A stretch of DNA of 64,000 bases, taken from contig NW_023504022.1 in assembly GCF_014529535.1 (NCBI RefSeq), positions 6,313,132 through 6,377,131 of the forward strand, read 5' to 3'. The stretch comes from Bradysia coprophila (lineage: Eukaryota > Arthropoda > Insecta > Diptera > Sciaridae). Made by a program: the position numbers and the translations under genes. Under the pieces are notes generated by a model. The model was not told the origin of the DNA. It ran no database searches and saw only the letters and a list, made by a program, of their open reading frames with translations. The number at the start of each line of letters is the position of its first letter. Within the stretch, counting starts at the first letter, position 1. Shown piece after piece: positions 12,362-24,464 of this stretch.

Positions 12362-13140
12362 TTATTCCCTTGACTGTAAGTCATGGGTTTTACAAAAGAA
12401 AATACACCGTACGTAACACGTTCACTGTGATTAAAAATGTATGGAAATGTGATGAAAAAACGTTAAATGTTGTGCCCTTTGTAACTTAAGTAAATCTCAA
12501 CCGATTTTCAAAAAAAAATTTTTTATCGACGAAGTATTGAAATCCTCAGGCCAAGTTCGAAAATGGGTGGTATCAGTTCAACCATCTGGTAGTAGTTCTT
12601 GAAAGAAGCCATTTCTGCTCTTTGTTAACACGATAACTTAAGTAAATCTCAACCGATTTTCAAAAACTTTGTTTTATTCGACGAATTATTGAAATCCACT
12701 GGTCAAATTCGAAAATGGGTGGCATCGGTTCAACCATCTGGGAGCAGTTCTCGAAAGAAACTTTTTCTGCTTTTTGTTAACACGACAACCTGAGTAAATC
12801 TCAACCGATTTTCAAAAACTTTTTTTATTCGACGAAGCATTGAAATCCTCAGGTCAGGTTCGAAAATGGGCGGTATCAGTTCAACCATCTGGTAGTAGTT
12901 CTCGAAAGAAGACTTTTCTGCTTTTTGTTAACACGACAACCTGAGTAAATCTCAACCGATTTTCAAAAACTTTTTCTTATTCGACGAAGTATTGAAATCC
13001 TCAGGACAAGTTGGAAAATGGGTGGCATCGGTTCAACCATCTGGTAGTAGTTCTCAAAACAAGCCTTTTCTGCTCTTTGTTAACACGAGCTCAGACAAAC
13101 AGTCAAGGGATATGACCCACCCAACAGGTGGGAGCTAGTA
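12362..13140 (-). mobile_element. Tandem-repeat-bearing mobile element, copy 2 (inverted, shorter)
   Basis: The ends match those of 6021-7880 in reverse: TTATTCCCTTGACTGTAAGT on the left and CAAGGGATATGACCCACCCA on the right. The core is four units of 151-152 bp; AGTAAATCTCAACCGATTTT starts at 12489, 12641, 12793 and 12944. Reverse-complemented, a unit aligns with the ~146-bp half-units of copy 1 (shared features CCTCAAGAATTTCAATCTTCGTCGAATAA-like and TTGAAAATC). Unit number and total length differ, as expected for tandem arrays. Confidence 0.72.
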
Positions 13141-13380
13141 TCGAATTTGTATGCGTTGCAGCTAGTGGTGAGATGAATTCGTTTCCATACAAACTCAGCA
13201 GGTGCAACAGCATTTTTCACAAGGAAATATAACGATGATGGCAACATTACAAATATGAATCCCTACTTTCAGGGATCCATATTTTCTCTCATTCTCTGCG
13301 GGTTTGCATTACCTTCAGTGTTGTTTATACACTTTGGGCATAACATCTCATTGCATGCACTAGTTCATATCGGCTATACA

Positions 13381-13572
13381 ATGAAGTTCCTACGACCGAA
13401 ATTGTTTATTTTCGTGCTATTGTTCAGTTTCGAAATGGTTTTTTCGCAATGTTGGACTGGAGAAGATAAAAATGTTTGTCCAGCTCGAACTGGTTCCAAA
13501 AATTCGTCTTTTCATATTGCTAAATATTTTGGTGCGAGAACGCTACATTGTCTGAAATATGTTCTAGTGTAA
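13381..13572 (+). CDS. Hypothetical small secreted peptide (63 residues)
   Basis: An ATG-initiated frame encodes MKFLRPKLFIFVLLFSFEMV, a convincing signal peptide (basic start, hydrophobic core), followed by FSQ and a ~40-residue tail with three cysteines (positions in CWTGEDKNVC and LHCLKY). It ends at a normal TAA at 13570-13572. I recognise no family and see no nearby partner exon, so it could be a first exon, a tiny secreted protein, or chance in AT-rich DNA. Confidence 0.25.
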   Translation: MKFLRPKLFIFVLLFSFEMVFSQCWTGEDKNVCPARTGSKNSSFHIAKYFGARTLHCLKYVLV

Positions 13573-13778
13573 CTAAGGAAAAGAGCCGCATCTGCACACG
13601 AACCAAATAAACCACGGTCCAGGTATGTACAAACTTCTTTTTTGTGATTTTTGAATTAGCTGCCGAACATTTACCTATAACCATAGAAGGTCTGATCCCA
13701 ATGCTAAAGCGAGCATGGTACCATGGTACAAAGAGTCATTCATTTATTGACTCTTATTGGAAAGTCACTTGGGGTAGG

Positions 13779-13910
13779 GTAATCTCGCACACCACACAAA
13801 TTCATGGTGTGCGAGATTCACCTCTAAGTGGTGAATCTCGCACAGTCATGACTTTTCGTTACATGTCGTAAAAGGACGCATACTATGATCGCGTGTGCGA
13901 GATTCCCCGA
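13779..13910. repeat. Cluster of overlapping hairpins built on AATCTCGCACA
   Basis: Four copies of the word (A)ATCTCGCACA alternate in orientation: AATCTCGCACACCA, then TGGTGTGCGAGATTCACC, then GGTGAATCTCGCACA, and GTGTGCGAGATTCCC at about 13891. The first three form two mutually exclusive hairpins. No coding frame is involved. Confidence 0.7.
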
Positions 13911-13966
13911 CACCAGTCACTTATTGAAGAATCGGGTGTAAATACGCAACGGAGTCATGTCCAATT

Positions 13967-14099
13967 AGCGAATCATAAGAAAAATGAAATTCAATTTAAA
14001 TTCGTAGTGTGACGATGTCAATAGACTAGACTTTTTTTGAAGAAATAACATCGTCAGTCAATTGGAAATTAAGTTAAATAAAAAAAATTATAATTCGCT
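13967..14099. mobile_element. Tc1/mariner-type MITE with TA duplication, copy 1
   Basis: Termini GCGAATCATAAGAAAAATGA and TAATTCGC are inverted and flanked by TA on both sides. A second copy lies at 15124-15232 in the same orientation, sharing the internal block AGTGTGACGATGTCAAT. It has no coding capacity. Confidence 0.65.
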
Positions 14100-15123
14100 A
14101 AAATTGTGCATGTCTCCTTTATACATTTAGATACTTACTTCTTATTTCTAAAAAAACCTTGGAAGAGTTCTGGTGGAAACTTCATGAAATGAAATTCATT
14201 GAAATAAGTCCTACTCAAATGACAATTGCCAAGAAGACGATAATTATCATATCAATGTGATACAATTAATGTTAATCGAATTTGTATCCATTTTACCACT
14301 ACCACTCGTGTAAGTGTAACTATTAAACCTGTAACCTGTATAAAGACATATAAGAGTTGACCAGCTAGTAAAACTCCAATGACTTTATACTATACCCAGC
14401 GAGCAATGTACTTCAATCGCTGTAGTCCTAGATCACACTAGGTAATTGGTAAGGACAAACATACAAAGAATTGACCCTCAACTGGTATAATGGATATAAC
14501 AGCAATAATCAGGACAATAATGTCGGCAATGTTCACGATTAAGCAACAATAATTAAGGACTGATATTTTATAAAACTGGAAGCAGTACTTTGAATGAACA
14601 TTAAACAGTTCAAAAAACATTTCCTTTGTCGATTCTATTGAAACATTGAACATTGACATTAAAATCAACTACAAATGTTTAGTCATTATAAACGAACCGG
14701 AATCATTACCTCCCTTCGATTGTTATACAATGAAACAATCGATTTAGTTTAAAGATAATCATCATCAAAGATGCATATCCATCGTTATACGAAAAGAAAT
14801 ACATCGTCTCAACATAAATGTTTTCAATGCACAACAACATACATCCCTGTCGCACATTAAAACATAGTTTTTTAAGATTTTTTTTTGAAATTCATTTTAC
14901 TTTTTATATTTTTAATTATAATCATATGCATCTGTGTGTTCGTTCATCTACATCTAGCTGAGACAAAGAGCAAATTACAGCAGCTCTGGAACATTTAACC
15001 GATGAAAAAAGCTTCACAAAAAAGAGAAGAATTTACGGTGGATCGAATTTTCAGTTTTGTAATTTCTAACCTATCCACAATGTCATTTGAGTATGTAAAT
15101 GTACAAACGAAGACGCGTCCGAT
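14100..15123. other. Intergenic stretch without a recognisable gene
   Basis: The region is AT-rich. A minus-strand frame at 14438-14668 would encode a hydrophobic peptide with one membrane-like segment, but I see no family resemblance or splice context and do not call it a gene. Confidence 0.5.
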
Positions 15124-15232
15124 GAGAGAATTATAAGAAAAATGAAATTGACAATTATTTCAATTCGAAGTGTGACGATGTCAATTGGAAATAAAGTTAA
15201 ATCAACAAAACTTCATTTTTTTATAATTCGCT
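15124..15232. mobile_element. Tc1/mariner-type MITE, copy 2
   Basis: This shorter copy of the 13967-14099 element begins AATTATAAGAAAAATGAAAT and ends ATTTTTTTATAATTCGC before TA. The internal GTGTGACGATGTCAATTGGA block is shared. Confidence 0.6.
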
Positions 15233-16589
15233 ATAATTTTACATGTCTACTGCATTCAGTACAGCTTAGCTCGGACTGAGAGGGAAACTATGCGAGTAAA
15301 TACTGGGTCAGGTGCTATTTGCTGTTGGTGACCAGCTCAGACTGATATTTACAAAATAAGGATGTATTTGACATTAAAAGTGAGGAAAGATTTTGCAGGC
15401 AAACATTCGAATGTCTCGACCTGACGAACCCTTCTTTTAAGACTTAAAGACCAACGCAATGATAAATATTTACAGATCTTTCTTCCGAACAACATTGGAA
15501 TTTCAGCATTGAAGAGTCGATCCACCCTAAATATACACAGAAAAAAAAAACGTTGTACAGAATGTACGTTATATTACAAATGTACCGACAAGTATAACAT
15601 TACTCGTATTTCAAATCGAAAAACTTTAAAATAAAACTTAAGTTTTTAACCGAATATATTTTGTTTTAGTTCTGTTCATTTTAATCTTCTTTTTTTTCGT
15701 TCCTTCCTTCGTTGCTAGTGCTTCTAAGATACACACATAAATGTATAAAATACAGTCGACTAATCTGCCCCTGGATTCTGTTTTATACACTCGACCGTGT
15801 TTTTCTTTTTCAAATTGTAAAAGGAAATATGTTCGTTTCTGCTGCTCGTCGTATATAGATATGGTAGATGGATATGGATTGTCACAAAAAAAAATATTAA
15901 ATTATCGCGATTCGGCGTGTTTGTAATGTAATTTGAAAATGAAATATGTGAGCAAGAAATTCTCATCGGAAATTTGAGTGAGTTTTTTTCTTCAATTCGA
16001 CAAGACGTTGAGGCAGAAAAAAAAATCCGGCGCTACTGTATCAGCCAGCAAAGTGTATAGCCGACCACTCATATGCTTTAGTGTCGTATAAACTCATGAT
16101 TTGCTATAAAATATACTGCACATTTGATGTTGCTTTATATGTTGGATTTTAATGTTTCGATACAAGAAAATCGTAAACTGAAAATTGATATTATTCGGAA
16201 GTTTGGAGAAAATTTAGTTCTAATGGTTCCGTTAACAGTTGGAATTCAATTATGTTGAAACGAGTCATATTCAATGATGTTATCCGTGTATGAAATTTGA
16301 TTCTTTCAAGTCAGCGTATGTGTACACACTCTTCATAGGTTAGACTTAGAGAATGGATTATTATCGACGATTGTTGACGATGGGAAAATGCTGATTTTGT
16401 CGAACGTTAGCGAAATCTTTTGGGAATTGGGAATCAATTCAACCCGATATAAAGTTCATTGGAATTGTTAGATCGAATTTCGTTGTGCTGTTGTGCAACT
16501 AAGCCAGCGATATAATAAGCTTGATATGTTAATTTGATCGTTTAGAGACCTCACACAGCCTTTTGCAGCCAATAACAAGAGCAGGTTTG
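15233..16589. other. Intergenic stretch without a recognisable gene
   Basis: It contains only short AT-driven frames, an A run near 15541, and no clear repeat termini. Confidence 0.5.
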
Positions 16590-16745
16590 ACTACCGGCTT
16601 AACGTGACTTTTGAACCACGACTCACAGTATTCAAATAGTCTGGTGATTAATTGATATCTCGCCTATAGGCCTAAATGTTGGCTAGACATATGCAAGTAC
16701 AGAAATATATCGTATTTGAGTTACGTCATACGAGTGAAAAAGGAA
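16590..16745. repeat. Dispersed repeat R2, copy 1
   Basis: This matches 52465-52645 in inverted orientation: shared blocks are TTAACGTGACTT, GAACCACGACTCA, ATTAATTGATATCTCGCC and TTACGTCATACGAG. Its class is unknown. Confidence 0.6.
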
Positions 16746-16947
16746 GCTGAATTAACGGTGTAGAGAATGTACCAAGGAAGTAACTGAGTCTCTCAAGATC
16801 ACGCCCAAATTCTATAAAACTTGAAGCGAAATTTCAGAGAAGTAAGCATGCCGCAGACGACTTTTTGTTTGGAACGAAATTTCAAAACTTGTTTGAATGG
16901 GAAAACGGAAGCTCTGACTAGCAGCAGGCAATCAGAATTTGATCGTT

Positions 16948-17040
16948 TCGTCTATCTCGTGACAAACCGGAGTAGACTTTTAAACACAATGAAATTGTAT
17001 TGTGTCTTTAGGAGACACACCAGTTTGTCACGAGATTGAC
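16948..17040. repeat. Hairpin, probable small MITE
   Basis: CTATCTCGTGACAAACCGG at the left pairs with CCAGTTTGTCACGAGAT at the right, and the inner AAACACAAT/ATTGTGTCTT also pair. The loop is only a few bases. No target duplication is certain. Confidence 0.6.
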
Positions 17041-17820
17041 GATTTGATCATCAGAATTTTCGGAAGTTTCTGCATTTTTTAGTAATTTCCGTAAAATATT
17101 TCCAAATAACATGCCCTCAGCTCGAGAAAACCTTGTGATAAAAAAAAAGAATTGTCGCGATATGAACTTTACGATTGAATTGCCAGCTCTCGGTGTAGCA
17201 TAACTGCACATATTTAAGAACAGTTTGGACAAAACCGAATTACTTACACTGCGTGAGTATAATTAGATTCACAATTTCCTCACAACGATACATCGAAATA
17301 TTTGTTTAATTGATTTTGTCGAAAGTTTTGAAATTCCGAAATGTCGCACTTGTCTTTTCAATCGTTTCAATCAATTTATTTCGGACCGAGGATTAATCAG
17401 CACAATGATTTTTGTTATTTAAAGTAAATTCGTCTTCAAATGAAAAGAAAATGTACGTTAAACCATTTACCTCACGAACAACTGCTCCTGATTATTAACT
17501 CTCCACGATACCACTGTGGCTCCTGTAACAAAAATATTTTTTTTAATAAGTAGATAAACAGAATCCAATTTTCAATCATTCTGTAAAAAAAAAACTTTGT
17601 CCCAGTTCATACTTAAGAAGAATGAATGCTTCGCTGAGATCGTTGCCTACATCTGTGCGTTTTTGTTTTTCCTTGAATTTTTACCGATTTCAGAAAAGTC
17701 AACAGTTATTGTAAATTTTGGGCAGATAGTTGATTTTTCTCAGAGCTGATGAGACTGTAACAAACGACAGCTAACATATTTGCGGTTGCCAATTTTCAAT
17801 AAAATAACATAGCTAACGCC
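17041..17820. other. Intergenic stretch without a recognisable gene
   Basis: AT-rich DNA with no supported frame. A TTTTTCTCAGAGCTGATGAG block near 17733 resembles the middle of the TTAA element at 31139-31546. Confidence 0.5.
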
Positions 17821-19042
17821 GACCCGTACGAAACACCTATTCGTATCAAGAGCCTTTAATGTGAAACTCTTCATTTCTCTTACTTCATAGTCTTCTCTGC
17901 TGAAAAACTATTCTCCCTTTAAAATCACTTACATTATCCACTCTTTGCCTTGTTATCATATACAACTAAATTGCCGGAGGCAATATAGACAGCCCCGTAC
18001 GAAGTCAAATTTCATAAATTCCTATTTAAACAGCTATATACCGCTATATTTACCTATATTTCACTGTAAATAAACATTTCACAGAGGAATATGCTATTAT
18101 ATAGCTCTATATGCCTGTATATAGCTCAATATAGCTGTATATAGGTATATATAGATGTCCATATATGGAATCCCTGAAACCCCACACACTTAACACATTA
18201 TTTCCGTGTTAACAGAAACTATCTAAGTATCATTTTTCCCAATATATTTCACTTTCATTAAAATCCAATATGGCCACCGGCAGCCATTTTGTTAGGAGAC
18301 CGGAAATAGTACCGACGCTTTACATTCGTTAATACCTTTCAAACAAAAAAAAAATCATGAAATTCGGTCAAAATTTACTCGAGATATTGACAAAATACTC
18401 CACGTTCACTGTACTTCCGAGTAGCCAGATAAGAGCTCACTCCAAGAGACCTAGCTCACGCTCCGGAGAACATAATTTCATAAAAAAAATTTTCCCTGAT
18501 TGGTACGGTCAATACCTATCTAATAAAGCTAAAACAGACGAAATATGTTCAAATGTGGCCGACCTACAAGCAAAAACTGCTTGCCGCCCTGTGCCTGTTC
18601 CACACCAAGGGGTCTAACTCACGAGTCGGTCATCCGATTTCCATAAACTTTTTTTTTGTCGATCGGTATTGTAAATACCTTTTATTTGACGTATCACTTA
18701 CAAGTTTAACGTTTAAATGTCTGGAGATATCTTCGAAAAACCGTAAAGCACTTATTGGGCCACAGCTCGGGAGGGGTCGATCCAAAATCACTCATCTTCG
18801 AACTTAGCCTGTCTTTTGACATTACCAAACGGGGAAAAAAAAAGAATTTTCAAAATCGGATGCGTTTTACTCAAGTTATCGTGCAGACAGACAGACAGAC
18901 GGACGGACGGACGGACATTTTTTTTTCGCGGATTTGGCATCTCTAGACAACCACAATAGGTTTCCCCTTACTCAGGGAGTCCAATTCGACGTGTTACAAA
19001 CGTATGCGTAAACCTATAAGACCCGAGTACTTCGTACGGGTC
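17821..19042 (+). mobile_element. GACCCGTACGAA-terminated element, copy 1
   Basis: The termini GACCCGTACGAA (17821) and TTCGTACGGGTC (ending 19042) are perfect 12-bp inverted repeats. The body has a TATATAGCTATATAGG-type tract at about 18030-18170, then a stretch with TTACTCAAGTTATC followed by an ACAGACAGACGG microsatellite. The right-hand 500 bp match 38231-38770 in inverted orientation with high identity, including AATTGGACTCTCTGAGTAAG-like ends. No transposase is seen, so it is non-autonomous. Confidence 0.7.
18884..18916. repeat. CAGA/CGGA tetranucleotide microsatellite
   Basis: About eight tetranucleotide units inside the element at 17821-19042, changing from CAGA to CGGA. The matching position in the inverted copy (38357-38395) is shorter and diverged. 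Confidence 0.85.
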
Positions 19043-19127
19043 TAATGAATCTGGCTGTAGCATGAGAAAAGTTTGTGCAAATTTATGTATGCTGGACGTT
19101 TCTCAGAACTTGTCAAATTGCGTCAAA

Positions 19128-19262
19128 CAAATCGTTTTCTTTATTGAAAGCCGTGGTCGTTATTTTCGTCGTACATTTTTCAAAAAAGATTCTGATGAAA
19201 AGATATCATCAAAATTAAAATGCGAAACGCACAAATGTAGGCTACATTTTAAGTTAAGCATC
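19128..19262 (+). repeat. Fragment of the TTAA-type palindromic element
   Basis: CGTACATTTTTCAAAAAAGA and the following AAAAGATAT, CGCACAAATGTAGGCTACAT blocks match the right half of the element at 31139-31546. The ends are missing. Confidence 0.6.
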
Positions 19263-19397
19263 AACTGCTCCTAACCTACTAATTTTGTTTGTCTGCAAGA
19301 AGAAGAAGGTTCAAATTACACCATACGAAGACGACAATACAGGTGCCGTAAAATTTATTGACGGAATGACAGCAATAAGAGATTTTTTTTTGGAGTA

Positions 19398-19724
19398 AAG
19401 TGTCCATTCCATTCAACAAAAGTACTCCGTGAGAGAGCCGTGAGAGAGCAAACTGTCAAATAAATACAGAAAAAATTGAAAAAAATCAATTTTGTCTCTC
19501 ACACGGAGTACTTTTTTGGTAAGAGGAAACTAAGCATAAGATGAAGATTCTTTTTTCTGTGGTTAATAACTTAAGGCTTAGTTTCCTCTTATCAAAAAAG
19601 TACTCCGTGTGAGAAACAAAATTGATTTTTTCAATTTTTCCTTTGTTTATTTGACAGATCGCTCTCTCACGGCTCTCTCACGGCTCTCTCACGGAGTACT
19701 TTTTGTTGAGTGGAATGGACACTT
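19398..19724. mobile_element. Foldback MITE with AAGTGTCC termini
   Basis: The 327-bp element is a near-complete palindrome. Arms of about 140 bp begin AAGTGTCCATTCCATTCAAC and contain AAAAGTACTCCGTGAGAGAG and an inner AAGTACTCCGTGTGAGA motif; the centre near 19550 is unpaired. The right arm carries one extra ACGGCTCTCTC unit. A half-length relative sits at 51425-51520. No coding capacity. Confidence 0.8.
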
Positions 19725-21949
19725 AAGAGTAACGTTACCTCTGTCATCGCTTTGCCTAACTCATTACTTACTTCGTATCTAATTCTAAGAGTAATTATAC
19801 CTAGAGAGGAAATTTCGAACAAAATTACGTAAAATATGTGGTCCCAACATGAAATACGAAATGTTGTGGTATATGTGTTTGCCCTCTTAATTAAGAGGAC
19901 TAATTGACCAATCAAAATCAAAAAGCGTCAACGCATACACATATTAGTGTAAAACTATACGAAATGTGTATCTTAACAAACTCTCTAGGTATAATTACTC
20001 TGTTCTAATTATTGTCAGTTTATAAGAAATTCTTGCATTTTTAGAGTGGCGCCTAAAACTGACACTATGAGTAAAACCAGAATTTGCAAAATGTTTGAAA
20101 TCGGATCTCATTTCAGCAGAGATTTTTAATGAACAGACTTGCACGGACATACACTCATTTTTTATGATTTTACTGTTGTGATGAAGTTAGAATCGTTATG
20201 TGTGAATTCATTCCACATGAAAAAAGTCTCAACGCGCGGCTATATTACATGCGAAACTAATTATGCCACGGAACAGGTCACGTTCAGCTCATGCAAAATT
20301 AGTTTGATTGCGTTATAGAAACGTAGAAAACAGATCGAATTTAGTATGATTTGCAATCAACAGCACTAGTATTCCGTTGGACATATCAGTGATACCTGTT
20401 GACCGGCGAAAGACACTAAATAGCATGTCTCAAAGGTTCTTACATAAAACATCGTTAGCAAATTCTGCCCTAGGTAGGTTTTAGATTGGACTCTGAAAAA
20501 ACATCGCATAGTTTAGTGGTTGCGATGTTTTTAAAAAGCAACTTTAGACATTCAGAAACAATGATTATATGCAGAGAAGTCCCCAGGAGAGAGTACATTA
20601 GACAGAATTTGAAAATTTTGTTTCTTACATACATAAAATACGCTAAGAAAACATCGCATATTCCCCAATCACTACACAATCCACTAAAAAAAAGATGAAA
20701 ACCGCCAAATTTCAATATTTCTTTCACCGTAGAAATGGAATCAAGTCAATGACCAATTAGTCAAATTACAAATTAGCTCACATTAAACCGTAGATGTATC
20801 AAGTTAATGACCGTCATAATAAGCATTTAAATGAAATACAATTCTGTTTGATTTTTGCCAAAAAATATCCAATTTAATGAAGGCATATTGAATAACAAAA
20901 CATTCTAATATCACCTTTCACAACGATTTTTTTGCTTTGTTTTTGAGAGCTCACATTACAAACTTCAGTAAAAATTTATGGCTCAAGATTGATACCTTCA
21001 TCATACCACAGTTAATCATTCGATGATGAACTTTCACAATCTAAGTGAGTTATAAACCACATATATACGAGAGAAACGAGGAATTGGTTAGTGTTGCCGT
21101 TTAGCAGACAACAAAAATGGGAACTCCAACCAAACGTATGCAGTAGGGAAACTGTGATAAACGTTCATTTAACGCTTGGATCGTCATCACCGCACTTCCT
21201 GTAATCGTTTTTCTATGTGTCGAACACCGGAATTACTGAAAATGTAGTTCGATCACTTCATAACATAAATATATTTGTAAATATCAAAGAGGAACAGGTG
21301 TTACCTCTTAGAAATCACGGTCCACGATGACAGGCGTAAGATGTGAGCTCTGTCTAAGCATTCAAGGATGTACTTACAACCAATGAAGTAAAAGACATCG
21401 TATTAATCAATCATGTTCGCGCCATATTGGACACATTAGTCATTAAGATTATCGCATGGAAAGGTCACTAGTAATCAGCTGATTACAACAAACTCGTAGT
21501 GTGTTTGTTTCAATCTACATAAAGCATATCTGCCGTAGGCTTTATTACGCAGACAATTTATCTAGCACTAAGTTATCACGCATTTGTTTCTTCTCTGTTT
21601 TGATGTCAATGGGTAAATGGAAATCTACTCTACGAAATTTCAAAGGCGTGCGCCTTAGCGGAAAAATAGTAAAAACGCTATCGCATGCTCGATTTTTCAT
21701 ACAAATTTAGGTGTTTTCAGCCCTCAACAGGACGTCACAAAAAAAATTTCAGTGCCAGCTGGTGCACAAATTATTCGGAACAAATCCCAAATATCCGACT
21801 TGTCAGAAGAAAATTGTTAGTAGAATAGTTTCTGGCGCAGAAGATGACCGAGATAATAGTTGTTTGTTTAACTCGCCTCGACGCAAAACTTCGGTCTAGT
21901 TGGAAACTTCTATTTTCTTCCAGAGGCGACACAACGTTGTGCGATTTGT
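19725..21949. other. Intergenic stretch without a recognisable gene
   Basis: Only short AT-driven frames are present. AACATCGCAT recurs three times at about 20502, 20522 (inverted) and 20650 without clear structure. Confidence 0.5.
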
Positions 21950-22290
21950 TACTTCATTTTTCAAATCAAAAATAAATGTGACAGTTCTGGAGAGAAAATT
22001 GCTATTTTCCTCCCTCTCAAAAAAGAGTGGGAAGAAAATAGACAAACTGTCATCAGATGAAACGAACACCAAAACATAATTTTCTCATGGAATGAAGAAT
22101 AGTTGCTTGTTCTACGAGAGAAAAAAGTTAGAAATTGAATTTCACAGATGTTGTTCAAAGACCAGAGCGTAGTGAGTGCCACAAGTCAACCGAGAAAATA
22201 CAATTTTAACTTTTTTCACAACAAAGGCTTCAGAATTTTCAGTGGAGGGGAGAAAATGACTATTTTCTCACCTCCGTTGTGAAAAATAAG
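21950..22290 (-). repeat. Dispersed repeat family R1, partial copy 3
   Basis: The block AGAGCGTAGTGAGTGCCACA, followed by ACCGAGAAAATA and CACAACAAAGGCTTCAGAA, matches the corresponding part of 8390-8560. The distal half of the family is missing. Confidence 0.5.
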
Positions 22291-24327
22291 GTTAATGAAA
22301 AATCGCACATATTAAATGACTATTTATCAGAATATAAATAGTCAAAAGAAATAGTCAGACATTTATGCAATTCATAGACAGTCAACTCTGAGTCACATAA
22401 ATAAATTCATTAGTGTCGCTAATTGTCCATTGAATTGCCTTTATTTTATGACAATTTACCGATCCGAGTCGTGTCAATAAGGTCGTTTAAATGGCCAATA
22501 AATGTACGTGCAATTTTCTTGAATTGATATAGAAGATAACGCAAAAGTTACGATAAATGATGTCTTATAACGTGATGTATTATATCAGAATCTTTAATCG
22601 ATTTAAAGTGAATATCTAAGCTAAATTTTAAGCAATGACTGACTATAACCGCGAAGTAAATGTCTATCTTAATTAAATGACATTCAGACACACATATACT
22701 GAAAGCAGACACTTAGAAATCATGAAAACAAAAAAAAACAAACTTGTTTGCCGGCACAACGATTATCTCCATCGTCATCATAAAATATAAATTGCGCAAG
22801 CGAAATAGAATGTCTTGTTCACAATTTTAATGTACAAAGTGGAGAGAAAAAAAACCCATTTCAAATAAATCAAAAATTTCGGTGTTCACAACTTAAAAAC
22901 ATCTTCTTTTCATGCATATCAGCTTAAGTGTATCGAAAATGTGATTATAATTCTACTTTTACGCCTATTAAAGGCCATCAACATTTAAGTAAATTGTTAG
23001 CGACGTTTGAGATAATCGAATTCTTTCAATTCGACGTATTGAATTAACAATGAATGCATTCGATTCAAGGAATCAAGTGTCATAAGTTCGTAGTTAAGTA
23101 TGTGTCTGGAATACCTAATTTAGAATAATTATATGTCTCGAGGTAAGTTGAAAGTTTCAAACGTTTCATTTTAGTAGTTCAAGATAAAAATTTGTGAGTA
23201 GTTCTAATAGTCTTACGTATACAGAGTATTGAAGTTTTAAGGACTAAATAATAGTAGATTACATCAATGTTTAGAAGTTTTTATTTTGTCGAGTGTGACG
23301 TTTGCAACTTGAGCCAAAGGCGAGTTTTGCAGCCAAACAAGGTCATTGTTAATGTCATTTGAGACGTCAAATAAACTGTCATTTTCACAAAGCTAACCAA
23401 TATGTCAAAAAATGTCAATGAACCTTTCATTTTTACTCTGGTTTTGTGAAATTGACAGCTTATTTGAGATTATTTGACATTAATCTAATAGGTAAGTTAT
23501 TTAACTCACTAAATCCCCGATGTATGTGTTTTGACGTTCATGTCAATGACGTAATGACTCATTTCCAGGGGGCCTAGTGAGTAAAAGTGTTGTATTGTAC
23601 CAAGGTACGTAATACTGAACTGAGAGATGCTGAGAGAACGGGCACTTGAAGATAGATGAGAAATTGGAATTTTTGTCGTTGAGTGACCTTCTTGCAAACA
23701 AAATGTCGTAACAGATACTTTTTGTGAGGCTGGTATGGCAAGTTTGGTATCGTTGTAAAGCTTAGACTGCAGGCTGATCAGGCATTATTGTTTTGTTGCA
23801 GGAAGGGTCTACCTGTGCATTACAGATGAGTCCAAGTTTTGCCGAGTATGATGAAAATAAACTTTTTCAAATATTGTACAATTCAGACAAATTTTGTAAA
23901 ATCCATTTTCGGCGTTTAATAGAGCATGAAATCCTCTGCCAATATCGCCATTCAAAGAGTTTCAAACGCTCTTCATCTTTGACATATCACGATTTAAAAA
24001 TGTCGAAATTTCGACTTTAGCTGGCTGTGGCTACGTGCTCAGGTTGTCGAGTGAAGCCATTTTCACACGAATTAGCTTAAAATTAGTCCCTCTATCCGTT
24101 GCGATAACAATCTGTATTTAAATTGACTAGTCGGTCCCGCACGGCCATGAGTGCCGGTTCTCCGCAACGGCTGGATGGATCCGTGAACTGAATGTGGTTC
24201 CTTATAGTACTCGAGTCCCTCAATAAGAATATGAAGAAAAATCAGAGGTGGTATCGCGACTCTATTTAATTTTTGTTCAACCCCACCGTGTCATGCTATT
24301 TGCAGTCGAAATCATGTCTCACTAGGC
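22291..24327. other. Intergenic stretch without a recognisable gene
   Basis: No supported gene. A slightly GC-richer patch lies at 24130-24220 but has no open frame of note. Confidence 0.5.
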
Positions 24328-24460
24328 CATGTACGAACAATTCTGCGTTGATGGGATCGACAATTATCCTGCGTTTTCCATTGTAATCTGATATTCATCA
24401 CAGGCTAAACAGCCGAAAATGCAGCATAATTGTCGATCCCATCAACGCAGAATTGATCGT
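24328..24460. mobile_element. Palindromic MITE, AATTCTGCGTTGATGGGATC family
   Basis: AATTCTGCGTTGATGGGATC at about 24330 pairs with GATCCCATCAACGCAGAATT at about 24436, both arms continuing with ACAATTAT/ATAATTGT. The ~55-bp centre is partly self-complementary. Confidence 0.75.
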
Positions 24461-24464
24461 GTGT

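Noticed and set aside
14438..14668. Membrane protein frame on the minus strand
   Set aside because: Hydrophobicity follows AT-rich codons and there are no splice signals or family match.
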